A stretch of 36,951 bases of DNA, from assembly GCA_934234055.1 (NCBI GenBank), contig CAKQGY010000011.1:1-36951 (forward strand), written 5' to 3'. The translations under genes and the position numbers were made by a program. This document shows positions 16,001 through 24,628 of the stretch, piece by piece. Every line of letters starts with the position of its first letter. Position 1 is the stretch's first letter. The notes beneath the pieces are model-generated. The model worked only from the letters and a program-made list of their open reading frames with translations. It had not been told where the DNA came from and did not search any database. Source of the stretch: an uncultured Alphaproteobacteria bacterium. GTDB lineage: Bacteria > Pseudomonadota > Alphaproteobacteria > CAAHEQ01 > UBA3637.

Positions 16001-18628
16001 ATGAAACTGAAAAATCTGTTTGGCTCGGCTAACGACCGCTATCTCAACAAGTTCAAAAAAACGATTGCTAAGATCAACGCATTGGAACCCGAAATTCAAG
16101 CTCTCTCGGACGCAGATTTGCGGGCCAAGACCACTGCATTTCGGGAACGCCTGGCTCGGGGCGAAACTCTGGACGATCTGTTGCCCGAGGCTTTTGCCGT
16201 CGTGCGCGAGGCTGCCAAACGCACCTTGGGCTTGCGGCCGTTTGATGTGCAGTTGCTGGGCGGTATTGTTCTGCACAACGGCAAGATTGCCGAAATGCGC
16301 ACGGGCGAAGGGAAAACGCTGGTTGCCACCCTGCCGGTGTATTTGAATGCACTGACGGGCAAAGGTGTCCATGTCGTTACGGTTAACGATTACCTGGCCA
16401 AGCGCGACAGCGAATGGATGGGCAAGATTTACCGTTTCTTGGGTCTGACGGTCGGATGCCTGGTGCACGAGTTAAACGATGCCGAGCGCAAACAGGTTTA
16501 TGATTGCGATATTACCTATGCCACCAACAACGAGCTGGGCTTTGACTATTTGCGCGACAATATGCGCCTGTCTGAGAAAGCCATGGTGCAGCGGCCCTTT
16601 AACTATGCCATCGTGGACGAGGTTGACTCCATCTTGATTGACGAGGCGCGCACACCGCTGGTTATTTCGGGTCCGGCTGAAGATTCGTCCGAACTTTACC
16701 GAACCATAGATAAAATAATGTCCGGTATCCGGCCCGAGCATTACGAAAAAGACGAAAAGCGCAGAACTGTCACTTTAACGGATTTGGGCGTGGATTATGT
16801 TGAGGGTCAACTCCTCAGCGCCGGTCTGATTCACGGATCGCTTTACGATATTGAGAATATCTCGTTTGTGCATTATGTGGAGCAAGCCTTGCGCGCTCAT
16901 ACCGTTTTGGAACGCGATGTAGATTATTTGGTCAAAGACGGCAAAGTTATGATTATTGACGAATTCACCGGCCGGATTATGGAAGGACGCCGCTACGGTA
17001 ATGGCCAACATCAGGCCATAGAGGCCAAAGAGGGTGTGGAAATACAACCGGAAAATCAGACAATCGCGTCCATCACATTCCAAAATTACTTCCGCCTATA
17101 TCCCAAATTGGCGGGTATGACCGGCACCGCGATGACCGAGGCCGCCGAATTTGATAGCATCTATCACCTGGATGTGATTGCCATTCCGCCCAACAAGCCC
17201 TCGGGCCGAATTGACGAGCAAGACGTCATTTATCGCACCGCCGATGAAAAAAACAGCGCCATTATTGACGAAATCATCGCCGCGCACAATCGCAATCAAC
17301 CTATCCTGGTTGGCACACCCTCCATTGAAAAGTCCGAGATTTTGGCGGACCTGTTGCGCAAGAAAACCAACATCCCGTTTAATGTTTTAAATGCCCGTCA
17401 TCACGAGCAAGAAGCCCAAATCGTGGCCCAAGCCGGCCGCCCCGGCGCTGTCACGATTGCCACAAATATGGCAGGGCGCGGAACGGACATTCAGCTGGGC
17501 GGTAATTTTGAAATGACATTGGCCGAGGCCAAAGCCGAAAACCCGAACTTGGACGAAGCAACATTGGAGCGTCAAGTCCGCGACGAAATCGCCCGCAACA
17601 AAGAAATCGCACTCCAAGCCGGCGGTCTTTATGTTCTGGGATCCGAACGGCACGAGAGCCGCCGAATTGACAATCAATTGCGCGGCCGTTCCGGTCGTCA
17701 GGGTGACCCGGGCCTCAGCAAGTTTTATGTCTCTATGCAGGACGACCTGATGCGGCGATTCGGTTCCGAGCGAATCGGCAACATCCTGAAAACCATGGGT
17801 ATGCCCAACGGCCAAGCCATTGTCCACCCCTGGATCAGCAAAGCCATTGCCAAAGCCCAACAAAAAGTTGAAGTCTTCCATTTTGACATACGAAAGAATC
17901 TGTTGGAATATGATAACGTTATGAATGACCAGCGCAAGGTCATTTACGAACAACGGCGTGAATTGATGGCTGCCGACAATGTGGACGATGTCATTCAAAG
18001 TATGCGCGAAGATTGCGTCCGAAACCTGATTTATTCGTTGGCACCCGAACGGTCTGTGCCAGAGGATTGGAATGCCGACCAACTGCGCCAAGAAACGGCG
18101 GCCTTACTGGGCCTGGACATTCCGTTCAGTTCCTGGGTGGCTGAACCCGGTATGATCCCGGAAACAATGGTTGAGCGCCTTTGTTCTATGGCGGACAAAG
18201 CTTTGCAGACCAAAATGGCTCTCATTCCAAAAGATGCTTTTACCGAGGTAAAAAAAGAAGTCATTCTGCATTCAATTGATATGTGTTGGAAAGAGCATTT
18301 GCAAACACTGGACTTCTTAAAAGGATCTATTGGACTGCGCCTGGTTGCTCAACAGAACCCGCTCACAGCCTATAAACAAGAGGCTTTCCGCCTGTTTGAG
18401 GGGATGCTCTCTCGTGTGCGAGAACGTGTTACTAAAATCATGGCCTTTGCCGAATTTCAAATCAAGCAACCCGACCCACAACCGGTACCGCCTCCGCCCC
18501 CGGCGAATCAGGCCGAACCGACCTCGGGCACGCCTCGGGCGCCTTTTGACCGCGCCATTTCGCGGAATGCACCGTGTCCTTGCGGCTCGGGTAAAAAGTA
18601 TAAGCATTGCTGCGGTAAATTGACCTAG
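16001..18628 (+). CDS. secA: preprotein translocase ATPase SecA
   Basis: The motor of the Sec pathway, driving unfolded preproteins through SecYEG. The 875-residue length is normal. Walker A is MRTGEGKTLVA (residues 99-109), Walker B VDEVDSILIDEARTPL with its DEVD box (about 207-210), then PPNKPSGRIDEQD, TNMAGRGTDIQLGGN and GLYVLGSERHESRRIDNQLR of the second nucleotide-binding domain. A Pro-rich linker leads to the C-terminal zinc motif CPCGSGKKYKHCC, which binds SecB or ribosomes. Start follows AAAGGA by 7 nt. Its TAG shares a CTAG with the convergent radC stop. Confidence 0.97.
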   Translation: MKLKNLFGSANDRYLNKFKKTIAKINALEPEIQALSDADLRAKTTAFRERLARGETLDDLLPEAFAVVREAAKRTLGLRPFDVQLLGGIVLHNGKIAEMRTGEGKTLVATLPVYLNALTGKGVHVVTVNDYLAKRDSEWMGKIYRFLGLTVGCLVHELNDAERKQVYDCDITYATNNELGFDYLRDNMRLSEKAMVQRPFNYAIVDEVDSILIDEARTPLVISGPAEDSSELYRTIDKIMSGIRPEHYEKDEKRRTVTLTDLGVDYVEGQLLSAGLIHGSLYDIENISFVHYVEQALRAHTVLERDVDYLVKDGKVMIIDEFTGRIMEGRRYGNGQHQAIEAKEGVEIQPENQTIASITFQNYFRLYPKLAGMTGTAMTEAAEFDSIYHLDVIAIPPNKPSGRIDEQDVIYRTADEKNSAIIDEIIAAHNRNQPILVGTPSIEKSEILADLLRKKTNIPFNVLNARHHEQEAQIVAQAGRPGAVTIATNMAGRGTDIQLGGNFEMTLAEAKAENPNLDEATLERQVRDEIARNKEIALQAGGLYVLGSERHESRRIDNQLRGRSGRQGDPGLSKFYVSMQDDLMRRFGSERIGNILKTMGMPNGQAIVHPWISKAIAKAQQKVEVFHFDIRKNLLEYDNVMNDQRKVIYEQRRELMAADNVDDVIQSMREDCVRNLIYSLAPERSVPEDWNADQLRQETAALLGLDIPFSSWVAEPGMIPETMVERLCSMADKALQTKMALIPKDAFTEVKKEVILHSIDMCWKEHLQTLDFLKGSIGLRLVAQQNPLTAYKQEAFRLFEGMLSRVRERVTKIMAFAEFQIKQPDPQPVPPPPPANQAEPTSGTPRAPFDRAISRNAPCPCGSGKKYKHCCGKLT

Positions 18629-19332
18629 TTTAACAAATTTTGGATCAATCCCTGAACGGCGAAAGAGAATATCTTTCGCCCCGATCCGATAATCAGGTGA
18701 TCTACCAACCGAATCCGGGCTGCCGCCAGTGCTTTATTCAGCTCTTCCGTCGTGATTTTATCGGCTGACGACGGGTGCACATTGCCCGAGGGGTGATTAT
18801 GTGCCACCACCACGGCCTGCGCCCCGACAATCAAGGCTTGTTTCAGGATTTCCCGCGGGTAAATAGAGACCCGATCAGTCGTGCCTTTTTGCACAAACTC
18901 TTGCCGGATCAAGCGATACCCCGAATCCAAATACAGGATAAAGCATTTTTCAATCGGCTCATTTTGGAACAGCAGGCAACAATAATCCACCAAGTTATCC
19001 CACACCGTAAACACCGGCCGATCTTTAATCGGATTTTGAACTATCCGATGACTGGCCTCCCGAATCAATTTGAACAGCGAGACGGCCGATTCCTTTACAT
19101 ACTTGAATTGCATCAATTCTTCGGGCGAGGCCGTTAAAACCGCCGCCAAATTGCCGAAATGTGCCAACATTTCCTTGGCCAAAGGTTTGACATCGCGCCG
19201 CGGAATAGCCCGCATTAAAATCATTTCCAGAAATTCATAATCCGGTATTGCACTGCAATCAGACGCGGACAGCAGTTTATCCTGAACGCGTTGTCTGTGG
19301 CCGGCATTTCCAATAATTTTGCATTCTGTCAT
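18625..19332 (-). CDS. radC: RadC family JAB/MPN-domain protein
   Basis: A 235-residue member of the RadC family: an N-terminal helix-hairpin-helix-like region followed by a JAMM metalloprotease-like domain with AHNHPSGNVHPSSADKITT (His178, His180, Asp191 are metal ligands). The family was named for DNA repair, but the biochemical role is unsettled; the intact zinc motif suggests a hydrolase. It follows map with a 4-nt ATGA overlap, and its stop overlaps that of secA in a shared CTAG. Confidence 0.9.
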   Translation of the reverse strand: MTECKIIGNAGHRQRVQDKLLSASDCSAIPDYEFLEMILMRAIPRRDVKPLAKEMLAHFGNLAAVLTASPEELMQFKYVKESAVSLFKLIREASHRIVQNPIKDRPVFTVWDNLVDYCCLLFQNEPIEKCFILYLDSGYRLIRQEFVQKGTTDRVSIYPREILKQALIVGAQAVVVAHNHPSGNVHPSSADKITTEELNKALAAARIRLVDHLIIGSGRKIFSFAVQGLIQNLLN

Positions 19333-20123
19333 GGCGTATAAGGCGGCTTTGTAAAGCCCTTGGGCGACAGAGTAAAAATCTCGTATCCGTCCGGCGTAAT
19401 ACCGATTGTATGCTCAAATTGGGCCGACAGTTTTCTGTCCTTGGTCACCACGGTCCACCCGTCGGACAAAGTCATTGTATCAGGCCGTCCGACATTGACC
19501 ATCGGCTCTACCGTAAAAACCAACCCCGGCACCAGTTTCAGACCCTCGCCCGGTATCCCATAGTTTAACACATTCGGCAAGCTGTGATACACCCGACCGA
19601 TCCCGTGGCCGCAGTAATCTTCCACCACCGAATACCCCTTGTCCAGCGCCACATTTTGCATTGCATAACCCACATCGCCCAGTGTTGCCCCGGGTTTGGA
19701 CGCCCGAATCCCGGCCATCATCGTATCGTATGTCGTTTCTACCAACCGGCGCGCCATAACCGAAGGCTTGCCCACATAATACATACGCGAGGTATCGCCA
19801 TACCAGCCGTCCAAAATCACCGTAATGTCAATGTTGATAATATCGCCCGAATCCAAAACTTTATGATCCGACGGTATCCCGTGACAGATCACATGGTTTG
19901 GCGAAATACAGCTGGCCTTTGGGAAACCCTCGTATCCGATATTGGCCGGAATCCCGCCGTGATCGCGCATAAATCGCTCTAACAGGTCATCCAGATATCC
20001 GGTTGTTACCCCCGGCTCAACAAACGATGTGATATAGTCCAAGGTTTCAGCCGCCAAACGCCCGGCGCGCCGCAGCCCCTCGAAATCCGATAGCGGATAA
20101 ATCGTGATATTTTGTTTTGTCAT
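19329..20123 (-). CDS. map: methionine aminopeptidase, type I
   Basis: Removes the N-terminal Met from nascent proteins in the cytoplasm. The 264-residue length matches E. coli Map. All five metal ligands are present: Asp99 and Asp110 (INIDITVILDGWYGDTSR), His173 (YCGHGIGRVYH), Glu206 (FTVEPMV) and Glu237 (QFEHTI), plus substrate His81 in ICHGIP. These are offset by two residues from E. coli throughout. It is the first gene of a map-radC unit; a similar pairing is common in alphaproteobacteria. Confidence 0.96.
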   Translation of the reverse strand: MTKQNITIYPLSDFEGLRRAGRLAAETLDYITSFVEPGVTTGYLDDLLERFMRDHGGIPANIGYEGFPKASCISPNHVICHGIPSDHKVLDSGDIINIDITVILDGWYGDTSRMYYVGKPSVMARRLVETTYDTMMAGIRASKPGATLGDVGYAMQNVALDKGYSVVEDYCGHGIGRVYHSLPNVLNYGIPGEGLKLVPGLVFTVEPMVNVGRPDTMTLSDGWTVVTKDRKLSAQFEHTIGITPDGYEIFTLSPKGFTKPPYTP

Positions 20124-20209
20124 GGCCGTATATTACACCCCTTTTTGAAAAAATACTAGCGTTTTTTCAATTTTTATTCTAAAATGAGTCCATAAACAAT
20201 GGAGGATCT

Positions 20210-20317
20210 ATGACACCCACCCAAAAAAGCCATTTTTTCATTATGTTATTTATTTTCGCCGCAGCGGCGTTTTACTTTTTCCAAAACTCGCCACTGGTCA
20301 ATTCGGCCATTAAATAA
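20210..20317 (+). CDS. 35-residue single-pass membrane microprotein
   Basis: A short gene with a good Shine-Dalgarno (GGAGGA, 4 nt before ATG). The peptide starts MTPTQKSHFF, has a hydrophobic helix IMLFIFAAAAFYFF at residues 11-24, and ends QNSPLVNSAIK before TAA. It sits alone between map and rpoH, which face the other way. A TAAAAT at 20180-20185 could be its -10. I do not recognise it. Small inner-membrane peptides of this size often modulate a larger membrane complex, but nothing here indicates a partner. Confidence 0.6.
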   Translation: MTPTQKSHFFIMLFIFAAAAFYFFQNSPLVNSAIK

Positions 20318-20364
20318 CACTTTGAGCCCCGCCGGCATCACTTTGCGCGACACACCTAAACCGG

Positions 20365-21240
20365 TCAGATAACCAGTTTCTGAGCAGCCTCGCGCATCTG
20401 TTTTTTTATTTTTTCAAAGGCTTTTGTTTCAATCTGGCGCACCCGTTCCCGACTGATTCCGAACCGTTCCCCCAGGTTTTCCAAGGTATCCGGTGTATCT
20501 GTCAAGAACCGACTCTTCACGATCTCACGTTCCCGCTCCGACAAAGACATCAGCGCCTCTGACAATAATTTTTTCTTCATTGCCAAATCTTGCGAATCGC
20601 CCAGTTTTGTTTCAATGGATTCGTGCTCATCCACCAACATATCCTGCCGATTCGTCGTTGAATCATACGACAAAGTTGTGTTCAGCGATGAATCTCCACC
20701 CAGCCGTTGTTCCATTTCTAAAACATCTTTTTTGGAGACGCCCAACATTTGTGATATTTTATCGGCGGTTTCTTCATTCAAAGCCGTCTCATCATATAGC
20801 CCCAGCCGCGATTTAATCTTGTGCAGGTTATAGAACAGTCGCTTTTGCGTTGCCACCGTTCCGATTTTAACCAAAGACCAGGATTTCAGAATAAACTCGG
20901 ACACCGAAGCCTTAATCCACCAGATCGCATAGGTTGCCAAGCGGAATCCTTTATCCGGATCAAATTTTTTAATCGCCTGCATCAAGCCGATGTTCGCTTC
21001 CGAAATCAAATCCGCCAACGCCAAACCGTAATGCCGAAACGACAATGCCACTTTGGCCGCCAAACGCAGGTGCGATGTGGTCAGCTCATGAGCCGCCTTA
21101 ATATCGCCGGTTTCACGATAGCGTTTCGCCAACATATACTCTTCATCAGCATCCAGCATCGGAAACTTGTTGATTTCCATTAAATACAGGGACAGGGAAT
21201 TTTTTGAATAGAGTAAAGACAAAGCGTTTGCTTGTGTCAT
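20365..21240 (-). CDS. rpoH: RNA polymerase sigma-32 (heat-shock sigma factor)
   Basis: A 291-residue sigma70-family factor. Region 2 is clear (LADLISEANIGLMQAIKKFD, FRLATYAIWWIKASVSEFIL), and QKRLFYNLHKIK is the RpoH box that separates it from other sigma factors. Region 4 has LSEREREIVKSRFL and FGISRERVRQIETKAF. It directs RNA polymerase to heat-shock promoters. AAAGGA lies before the start. The gene has its own strong promoter and a 56-nt leader, which might fold as an RNA thermosensor; no clear structure sequestering the ribosome site was found by eye. Confidence 0.95.
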   Translation of the reverse strand: MTQANALSLLYSKNSLSLYLMEINKFPMLDADEEYMLAKRYRETGDIKAAHELTTSHLRLAAKVALSFRHYGLALADLISEANIGLMQAIKKFDPDKGFRLATYAIWWIKASVSEFILKSWSLVKIGTVATQKRLFYNLHKIKSRLGLYDETALNEETADKISQMLGVSKKDVLEMEQRLGGDSSLNTTLSYDSTTNRQDMLVDEHESIETKLGDSQDLAMKKKLLSEALMSLSEREREIVKSRFLTDTPDTLENLGERFGISRERVRQIETKAFEKIKKQMREAAQKLVI

Positions 21241-21296
21241 TTTCTTCCTTTCATAAGACTAAAATATGACCGGCCTTTTCCCGACCAATCATATAT

Positions 21297-21325
21297 ATCA
21301 TAGCAAAAAGATTCGCCCCTGTCAA
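21297..21325 (-). promoter_or_regulatory. rpoH promoter
   Basis: On the minus strand TTGACA (21320-21325), 17-nt spacer, TATGAT (21297-21302). The spacer ends TTTTTGC directly before the -10, as in the metG promoter. Confidence 0.8.
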
Positions 21326-21368
21326 GAAATAAACTTCATTTTTTTGCATATTTTTGTAGTCAACTTTT

Positions 21369-22481
21369 CTAGTAAAAATCAATCCCGACTGCTTCCGAGA
21401 CGGATTTCAGACCCTTGCGCTGCAAGATATATGACAGTTCCTTGTTGATTTTTGTAATTGCATTCGGCCCCTCAAAACGCAACACTGTTCCCACTTGGAC
21501 CAGCGACGCCCCCGCTGCAATGTGCTCATAGGCATCTTGCCCCGAAAATACACCACCGCAGGCGATAATCGGAATGCTGTGATTCGTGAATTGATAGACT
21601 TTACTCACCATTTCCGAAACATACCGCTTGGCCGGCGCCCCCGCCAGCATACCGACCCGGTGATTAGAGCTCAACTTCAAACCCGCTTGCGATAAATATA
21701 CCGGACCCGCCACAATCACGGCATCCACCGCAGCCGACATCAGGTTTTGACACACCAACGGCAATTCCAACGCCGTCAGACCCAGCGGCAGTTTCACCAT
21801 GATCTTCGGCGGGTGTATCGGAGCAGCCTCTTGTGCTGCCAACCGAACGCCTTTAACCAACGGCACAAAGAATGAAGCATCGGTGATTTTATGCGCCAAC
21901 TCCACCTCCGGAAATGAAAAATCCAAAGTGATACTGTCGCAATAAGGCGCCACTTTGCGCGTCATCATATCAAACTCTTCCGCATAGGTCATCAACCGTC
22001 CCAATTTCACATTTTCGCCTTCAAACTCGGCCGTGCTGGTCAGGTTGACGCCGATAATGTTCGGCAGGTATCGCCGATTGATTAACCGCGGCAGAATATT
22101 CAACACCCCCGCATTCGTGCAGCCCAAACTTTGCGTAATAATCGCCCGATCTTTTCTCAGATAATACACCTCGGTTGTCGGTGTTTCACGCTCCAAAGTA
22201 TAAGGCCCGAACTCACCGAATCCTGCCCCCATAAAGATTAAATCGTCAATGACATTCGCCCGAATATCAAAACCGGACCCGATCCCGATCGGTGTTTTAA
22301 ATTGCATACCCATCACCGTGGTTTGCAATACCGGATCCGTTACGGATCTGTTCGGAAAGGCTCCCGACTTCAATCCCCAATACAGCATTTGCTCCCCTTG
22401 TTTCGGTGAGACCTTTTGAATCACCCACCAAAAGATGGAGAATAGCAAATTATTGATATTCAACCGTGACGCTTTGCCCAT
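21369..22481 (-). CDS. divergent class 2 dihydroorotate dehydrogenase-like protein
   Basis: The 370-residue protein has the class 2 PyrD layout: an N-terminal membrane-associating helix region, then an FMN-binding TIM barrel (GMQFKTPIGIGSGFD, MGAGFGEFGPYTL, late phosphate-binding ACGGVFSGQDAYEHIAAGAS). However, the orotate and catalytic loop, normally NxSSPNTPGLR, reads LDFSFPEVELAHK. The catalytic Ser aligns with Phe and both Asn are changed. INRMGFNN is likewise ITQSLGCTN. FMN binding is plausible but normal dihydroorotate oxidation is doubtful. It follows metG by 3 nt and is probably co-transcribed with it. It could be a specialised PyrD or a flavoenzyme with another substrate. Confidence 0.75.
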   Translation of the reverse strand: MGKASRLNINNLLFSIFWWVIQKVSPKQGEQMLYWGLKSGAFPNRSVTDPVLQTTVMGMQFKTPIGIGSGFDIRANVIDDLIFMGAGFGEFGPYTLERETPTTEVYYLRKDRAIITQSLGCTNAGVLNILPRLINRRYLPNIIGVNLTSTAEFEGENVKLGRLMTYAEEFDMMTRKVAPYCDSITLDFSFPEVELAHKITDASFFVPLVKGVRLAAQEAAPIHPPKIMVKLPLGLTALELPLVCQNLMSAAVDAVIVAGPVYLSQAGLKLSSNHRVGMLAGAPAKRYVSEMVSKVYQFTNHSIPIIACGGVFSGQDAYEHIAAGASLVQVGTVLRFEGPNAITKINKELSYILQRKGLKSVSEAVGIDFY

Positions 22482-22484
22482 CGT

Positions 22485-24188
22485 CTAATTCTCCGATTCT
22501 TTATATTTAATTTTCAGAGCTTCCGCCGTCTCAGGCATAATTTTTTGGAACAGCGGTTCTGATTGCTTAAATGCGCGACCCGCCGGCACACCGGTCAAAT
22601 AAGCGGCCATTTTCGCCGTAGGCCAGCGATATTCGGGCGGTTCTCCGATCAAGTCCAACATCCTGGCACAGGTCGTCGGCATAATCGGTGCACTCAATTG
22701 CGCGAACAGGCGAATCAGGTTCAACGCCGTGTTCAAAATCGTGCCCGCATAAGCCTTATCGGTTTTTACCACTTTCCACGGCTCGGTCTTGGCGATATAG
22801 TTGTTGCCGCTTACCCATATTTCCCGCAGTGTCGCCATCGCTTTGCGCAGTTCCAGCCCGTCCATATAGCGTCCGTATTCTCTGATCAGTCGATCCAGTT
22901 CGCCATACAAATCCACTTCATTATCGGTCATCGGCCCCATCGGCGGCACGGTCAAACCAAAATTCTTTTCCGTCATTTTTAAAACGCGGTTGATAAAGTT
23001 CCCCAGCACATCGTTCAGGTCTTTATTAATCACGGCCGTAAACCCATCAAAAGTGAATGAAGTATCATCCGATTCGGGGGCGTTCGCAATCAGCCAATAG
23101 CGCCAGTAATCAGCCGGGAATTCAGCCAGTGCATCGTTCAAAAAGATTCCCCGATGGGCGGATTTTGAAAACTTGCCCCCTGCAAAGTTCAAATAGTTCA
23201 TCCCTTTTAAGAACGACACCGTTGTCCACGGTTCACCCGTCCCACGCAAGGTCGCCGGAAAAGAAATCGTATGGAACGGAATGTTGTCCTTGCCCATAAA
23301 TTCGGTATATTGCACTTCTTCGGGATTTAACCACCAATCTTCCCAGTGGCGTGAATCGGGCTGTTCGTCTGACCATTCTTTGGTAATACCGATATAACCG
23401 ATCGGCGCATCAAACCAGACATAAAAGACTTTATCTTCATAGCCGGCTTTTGGCACCGCGAATCCCCATTTCAGATCGCGTGTAATTCCCCGCTCTTTCA
23501 AGCCCTCTTTCAGCCATTTCTTGGCGATAGAATAGGCAATATCCGGCCATACGCCTTTTTTGGTTTCAATCCATTGATTCAGTTCTTGTTCCAACTTCGG
23601 CAAGTTCAAAAACAGGTGCTTTGTTTCGCGAATTTCTATATTAGAACTCCCCGACAGCACGCTCCGCGGATTGATTAAATCCGTCGGATCCAGCACTTTG
23701 GTGCAGTTCTCGCACTGATCGCCCTTGGCCTTGTCATAGCCGCAATACGGGCAGATTCCCATCACATAGCTGTCCGGCAGGTATCGCCCGTCATCGGGGG
23801 AATAAACCTGCTTGGTCACTTTTTCTTCAATCAAGCCGTTCTCGTCCAGCTTGTGATAAATGCGATAGGTGATTTCTTTATTCTGCTCCGAACTGGTTCG
23901 CCCGAAATAGTCAAAGGACAGATTGAAGCCCTGATACATTTTGGCATGCATATCATGATATTTTTTACAATACTCGGCCACCGGCATTTGCTCTTGATCT
24001 GCCCCGACTTCCGAGACCGTTCCATGCTCGTCCGTTCCGCAGATAAACAAAACCTCTGCCCCCTTTTCGCGCTGATAGCGGGCAAATACATCGGCCGGCA
24101 ACAAACACCCTACCAAGTGCCCCAAATGCGGCAATCCGTTCACATACGGCAGCGCGCTGGTAATCAATTGCTTTTTCATGATACACAT
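22485..24188 (-). CDS. metG: methionine--tRNA ligase
   Basis: Class I synthetase charging initiator and elongator tRNA-Met, 567 residues. Visible: SALPYVNGLPHLGHLVGCLL with the HIGH-like PHLGH (20-24), the zinc-binding knuckle CPYCGYDKAKGDQCENC, the Trp/Asp region FYVWFDAPIGYIG, and the KMSKS-like GGKFSKSAHRG. The C-terminal dimerisation domain of E. coli MetRS is absent, as in many bacteria. Two starts are possible: ATG 24188, only 2 nt after AAAGGA, or ATG 24179 (MKKQLITSALP), 11 nt after it; homology favours the second. Confidence 0.95.
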   Translation of the reverse strand: MCIMKKQLITSALPYVNGLPHLGHLVGCLLPADVFARYQREKGAEVLFICGTDEHGTVSEVGADQEQMPVAEYCKKYHDMHAKMYQGFNLSFDYFGRTSSEQNKEITYRIYHKLDENGLIEEKVTKQVYSPDDGRYLPDSYVMGICPYCGYDKAKGDQCENCTKVLDPTDLINPRSVLSGSSNIEIRETKHLFLNLPKLEQELNQWIETKKGVWPDIAYSIAKKWLKEGLKERGITRDLKWGFAVPKAGYEDKVFYVWFDAPIGYIGITKEWSDEQPDSRHWEDWWLNPEEVQYTEFMGKDNIPFHTISFPATLRGTGEPWTTVSFLKGMNYLNFAGGKFSKSAHRGIFLNDALAEFPADYWRYWLIANAPESDDTSFTFDGFTAVINKDLNDVLGNFINRVLKMTEKNFGLTVPPMGPMTDNEVDLYGELDRLIREYGRYMDGLELRKAMATLREIWVSGNNYIAKTEPWKVVKTDKAYAGTILNTALNLIRLFAQLSAPIMPTTCARMLDLIGEPPEYRWPTAKMAAYLTGVPAGRAFKQSEPLFQKIMPETAEALKIKYKESEN

Positions 24189-24214
24189 AATCCTTTCTGA
24201 TATTATTTAGCCGT

Positions 24215-24243
24215 ATCATAGCAAAAAACGCAAGCCAACGCAA
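24215..24243 (-). promoter_or_regulatory. metG promoter
   Basis: On the minus strand TTGCGT (24238-24243), 17-nt spacer ending TTTTTTGC, TATGAT (24215-24220), 26 nt before the first metG ATG. Confidence 0.75.
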
Positions 24244-24370
24244 GACCTAATTATTATTTTTCTGATTTTTCTTTTCAATCCCCCTCTCTTGTTTTTTTAT
24301 CAACCATCTGTTTACCCCTCGTCTTTCTACTCCGTCCTCATTACACCGAGCTCCCGGATCGACTGATGAC
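24244..24370. other. intergenic stretch between metG promoter and prepilin cassette
   Basis: A pyrimidine-rich run on the plus strand, then a mixed stretch up to the repeat boundary at 24371. I see no promoter, ribosome site, poly-C tract or leader repeat here, which is why the cassette that follows appears promoterless. Confidence 0.5.
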
Positions 24371-24589
24371 GGGTGGGGCGCGGAGTCATATCGGACGAAA
24401 GAACGGATGGCGGCAGGGTCCGGAAGTGAATCAGGGCGATCCTTGGTGGAAATGCTGGGCACCCTGGCCATTATGGGTATCCTGACCATCGGGGGGATTG
24501 CCGGGTTTAATTATGCTATGAATAAGCAAAGGGCTAATGCCACGGTAAATTATGTGAATCAGTTGGCCGGCCTGGGCACGGGGCAAATG
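24371..24589 (+). repeat. prepilin-head repeat, copy 2 (silent-cassette candidate)
   Basis: About 96% identical over 219 bp to 244-462 (8 mismatches, no gaps). It retains the basic pre-leader, the ATG, the cleavage site and the full hydrophobic helix. It lacks the poly-C leader, promoter and cysteine-rich part. Boundaries are abrupt on both sides. Confidence 0.9.
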
Positions 24590-24598
24590 GGTTGGTAA
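24407..24598 (+). pseudogene. truncated prepilin fragment
   Basis: The frame encodes 63 residues: MAAGSGSESG leader, the prepilin helix RSLVEMLGTLAIMGIL, the conserved NYAMNKQRANATVNYVNQ, then GTGQMGW and TAA. The first 60 residues follow the gene at 127-2073; the mature part is cut off. Just past the stop, the +1-shifted frame reads WVGKAWDKGTCHTP and ends at TAG 24630-24632, which looks like the tail of a different pilin-like gene. That suggests an internal deletion with frameshift. No Shine-Dalgarno or promoter was seen. It may be a dead remnant, or a donor for gene conversion into the expressed copy. Confidence 0.75.
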
Positions 24599-24628
24599 AG
24601 CCTGGGATAAAGGCACCTGCCACACACC

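Noticed and set aside
17387..18091. 234-codon minus-strand ORF inside secA
   Set aside because: Fully inside a certain secA, with no start signals.
24247..24489. 80-codon minus-strand ORF over the prepilin cassette
   Set aside because: It reads the complement of the prepilin repeat and a pyrimidine-rich run, with no ribosome site or protein resemblance.
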